64,000 bases of DNA, taken from positions 248,001-312,000 of the forward strand of contig NZ_FRBL01000002.1 of assembly GCF_900142605.1 (NCBI RefSeq), in the 5' to 3' direction. The notes under the pieces were generated by a model that saw nothing but the letters and a program-made list of their open reading frames with translations, had not been told where the DNA came from and searched no databases. The stretch is from Chitinophaga jiangningensis (GTDB lineage Bacteria > Bacteroidota > Bacteroidia > Chitinophagales > Chitinophagaceae). This document shows positions 62,029 through 64,000 of the stretch, piece after piece; position 1 is the first letter of the stretch; every line of letters starts with the position of its first letter. Position numbers and translations under genes: made by a program.

Positions 62029-63441
62029 TTATTTCCAGCCTCCGCCAAGGGAACGGTAAAGGTCCACCATGGCCGAGAGGCGCTCTCTGTCAATATTAGC
62101 CTGGTTCAACTCCGACTCCAGGGCCTTGCTCTGTGCCGTGATTACCTCCAGGTAGTTAGCCATACCGCTGCGGAACAACAGCTGCGCCTGCTGTATCGCC
62201 AGCTGGGTAGTGCTCACCTGGCGGGCTACAATCTCCTGGCGGGTTTTGAGCTTATCCAGCTTCACCAGCGCATCGCTTACCTCACCAATCGCATTCAGGG
62301 CCGACTGCCGGAATTCCAGCACCGCCTGCTCCCTATTAATGCGAGCCACCTCTAATTGCGTTTTTAACGCCCTTTTCTGGAAGATCGGCTGAGCAAGACT
62401 ACCAGCCACTGTCCCGAACAAGGATGCCGGCATAGTGAACCAATTGCTCGCTTTAAAGCTGTTCAATCCTCCGCTGGCAGTAATATTCAGTGATGGATAC
62501 ATGCTGGCCTGGGCCACGCCTACCTTCGCATTAGCTGCCACCAGGCCCATTTCGCTGGCACGTACATCCGGGCGGCGACTGATCATCTCCGCAGGAATGC
62601 CAGCCGGTAATGCCGCAGGAACACTGAAATCACGCAACCTGCTGCTGCGGGATACCTCTCCTGGCAACTCACCGGTAAGTATACGTAAAGCGTTTTCCTG
62701 GATAGTGATGCCCTGCTCCAGCGCCGGCACCAGTAACTCCGCCGTTTGCTGCTGCGAAATCGCCTGCTGTATAGCCAGCTCCGTTACTTCGCCGGCAGCT
62801 TTCTGCAAGCGGATCACCTTCACGATCGTATCCGTCAACGCCACATTCTTACGGGCAATGTCCAGCTGCTGGTCCAGCATCAGCAAATTAAAATAACTGT
62901 TCGCTACCGCTGCTACCACACTAGTTTGCACCGCATGTGCACCTTCGTATGATTGTAAATAGGAAGCTAAGGCCGCTTCTTTCTGACGACGGATTTTTCC
63001 CCATACATCTATCTCCCACGACATGCTGATACCAACATTATAGTCTTCGATATGATCACCCATGCCAAACTGGCTCATGTTCATACCGTTCAAACTATTT
63101 TTGGATGGGAAATTAGTAGCCGCACTCACCTGACCATTAAAGGAAGGCAACCAGCCTACTTTCACCTGCTTCAGGTACTCCTGGGCCGCGTCTACCCTTT
63201 TCACTGCAATCTGCAGGTCCAGGTTGCCGCTCACCGCTTTGTCGATCAGCTGTTGTAAGGTAGGATCAGTAAAAAACTTTTTCCATTCCATCCCGGCAAT
63301 ACTGCTGTCGGAAGGTGCTGCGCCATTAAACTGCGCAGGCAGCGGCATGGGAGGCCGCTCGTAATTGCGACCCACCCTACATGCTGCTAAACCTACAACT
63401 ATAGACAACAGAATTAAAAATGAGCTATAACTTGTTTTCAT
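62029..63441 (-). CDS. RND efflux outer-membrane factor (NodT/OprM-like lipoprotein)
   Basis: This 470-aa TolC-family protein has a lipobox (VVGLAACRVG, Cys21) and the family opening NYERPPMPLPAQF. Two repeated outer-membrane-factor halves follow, with long alpha-barrel helices (LDLQIAVKRVDAAQEYLKQV; VGVAQASMYPSLNITASGGL). It forms the exit channel of a tripartite pump. It lies 41 bases after the RND permease gene on the same strand, as is usual. The exported compound cannot be told. Confidence 0.96.
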   Translation of the reverse strand: MKTSYSSFLILLSIVVGLAACRVGRNYERPPMPLPAQFNGAAPSDSSIAGMEWKKFFTDPTLQQLIDKAVSGNLDLQIAVKRVDAAQEYLKQVKVGWLPSFNGQVSAATNFPSKNSLNGMNMSQFGMGDHIEDYNVGISMSWEIDVWGKIRRQKEAALASYLQSYEGAHAVQTSVVAAVANSYFNLLMLDQQLDIARKNVALTDTIVKVIRLQKAAGEVTELAIQQAISQQQTAELLVPALEQGITIQENALRILTGELPGEVSRSSRLRDFSVPAALPAGIPAEMISRRPDVRASEMGLVAANAKVGVAQASMYPSLNITASGGLNSFKASNWFTMPASLFGTVAGSLAQPIFQKRALKTQLEVARINREQAVLEFRQSALNAIGEVSDALVKLDKLKTRQEIVARQVSTTQLAIQQAQLLFRSGMANYLEVITAQSKALESELNQANIDRERLSAMVDLYRSLGGGWK

Positions 63442-63482
63442 TTGTCTTTTTTCTGATTCTGATAATAGATAACGCTGATATT

Positions 63483-64000
63483 TTAATGTATCAGCTTTGC
63501 CTCAGGTGCTGCTTCCACTTCCGCTATCGGCTTACGGCTGATTTTCTCTTGCAGGAACTGGAAAATTACAAACAGCACAGGTATAATAAATACCCCGAGG
63601 ACCACTCCGGTAAACATACCTCCTACTGTACTCCAGCCTATTGAATGATTGCCTTTGGCAGATGCGCCTTGTGTAAAAATTAATGGCAACATACCAACAA
63701 TAAAGGCAAATGATGTCATCAATATTGGACGAAGACGAAGCTGTGCTGCTTCCAAAGCTGCCTGAACAAGCTTATAGCCCGCCCTTCTCCGTTGTATCGC
63801 AAACTCCACAATCAGGATCGCATTTTTAGCCAATAATCCTATCAACATGATCATACCAATTTGTACGTAGATATTTCCCTCTATACCCTTAAAGCCAATG
63901 AAACTATATACACCCAATATACCCGTAGGTACCGTTAAGATTACTGCCAGTGGCAGAATATAGCTTTCATACTGTGCAGCCAGCAGGAAGAATACAAACA
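63483..64000 (-). CDS. RND efflux permease (HAE1/AcrB family), 5' part missing
   Basis: Only the C-terminal 172 residues lie in the window, and the frame runs off the right edge. Visible parts are the AAQYESYILPLAVILTVP segment, IGMIMLIGLLAKNAILIVEF (a hallmark of HAE1-RND pumps), RLRPILMTSFAFIVGMLPL and the last membrane helix GVVLGVFIIPVLFVIF. It is an inner-membrane proton-driven drug or solvent pump. The outer-membrane factor follows directly, and the periplasmic adaptor is presumably upstream, outside the window. Confidence 0.96.
   Translation of the reverse strand, partial: FVFFLLAAQYESYILPLAVILTVPTGILGVYSFIGFKGIEGNIYVQIGMIMLIGLLAKNAILIVEFAIQRRRAGYKLVQAALEAAQLRLRPILMTSFAFIVGMLPLIFTQGASAKGNHSIGWSTVGGMFTGVVLGVFIIPVLFVIFQFLQEKISRKPIAEVEAAPEAKLIH

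Overview
The window reads as a chromosomal segment of a Bacteroidota species, most likely Chitinophagaceae (Chitinophaga-like). The support is a secreted SprB-repeat protein with a type IX secretion (T9SS) type A tail, many signal peptides ending in AQ/AQQ, FN3-rich exoproteins, HEIGH-type metallopeptidase and GlxA/AraC families, a near absence of Shine-Dalgarno sequences, and several matches to the Bacteroidota promoter TTTG-N19/20-TAnnTTTG. No species can be named from the sequence alone.

Layout. (1) 1-5046, minus strand: one end of a phage-tail-like locus. It has small unknown genes, then a lysis cassette (a TM/coiled-coil protein, a small exported peptide, a lipoprotein with a C-terminal membrane anchor that looks like a u-spanin, a muramidase), then a tail-like gene and a partial sheath-like gene. 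(2) 5670-8795: large-subunit catalase KatE and a TPR protein. (3) 8876-29225, minus strand: a tightly packed 20-kb, seven-gene operon. In order it encodes an outer-membrane barrel, an FN3 protein, a 1065-aa exported protein with a PD-(D/E)XK-like C-terminus, a signal-less beta-propeller protein, a 1489-aa exported protein of unknown type, a multi-FN3 protein and the SprB/T9SS giant. I read it as a T9SS-linked surface apparatus with a built-in nuclease toxin/immunity pair, and it is the best candidate here for an undescribed system. (4) 29430-32210: sterol-desaturase-like hydroxylase, Crp/Fnr regulator and Na+/H+ antiporter. (5) 32233-39718: hairpins and an S41 peptidase remnant, then a complete Wadjet operon jetABCD with its promoter.

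(6) 40112-59040: mostly small metabolic and regulatory genes (SDR, GAPDH, an exported protein, a lipoprotein metzincin whose catalytic Glu is Ala, LLM oxidoreductase, RibD-like reductase, three AraC-type regulators, tandem SRPBCC, MBL hydrolase, DoxX, alpha/beta hydrolase, serine hydrolase, diheme cytochrome, NmrA, DUF1772), plus a 923-aa SF1 helicase-nuclease that may be a second defence gene. (7) 59041-61870: an AraC/SDR pair followed by tRNA-Ser(UGA), which is trailed by a 124-bp tandem array of tRNA-Ser 3'-half copies. A stray piece of the same unit lies at 59047-59092, on the other side of the AraC/SDR pair. (8) 62029-64000: an RND efflux outer-membrane factor and the end of the RND pump.

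Links between genes. The lysis cassette would release tail-like particles. The T9SS operon would build a cell-surface structure and probably deliver a nuclease. Wadjet removes plasmids, and the helicase-nuclease may act on phage. A short intergenic motif (ATCTCCCTAAAA) recurs near gene 3' ends and inside the tRNA array.
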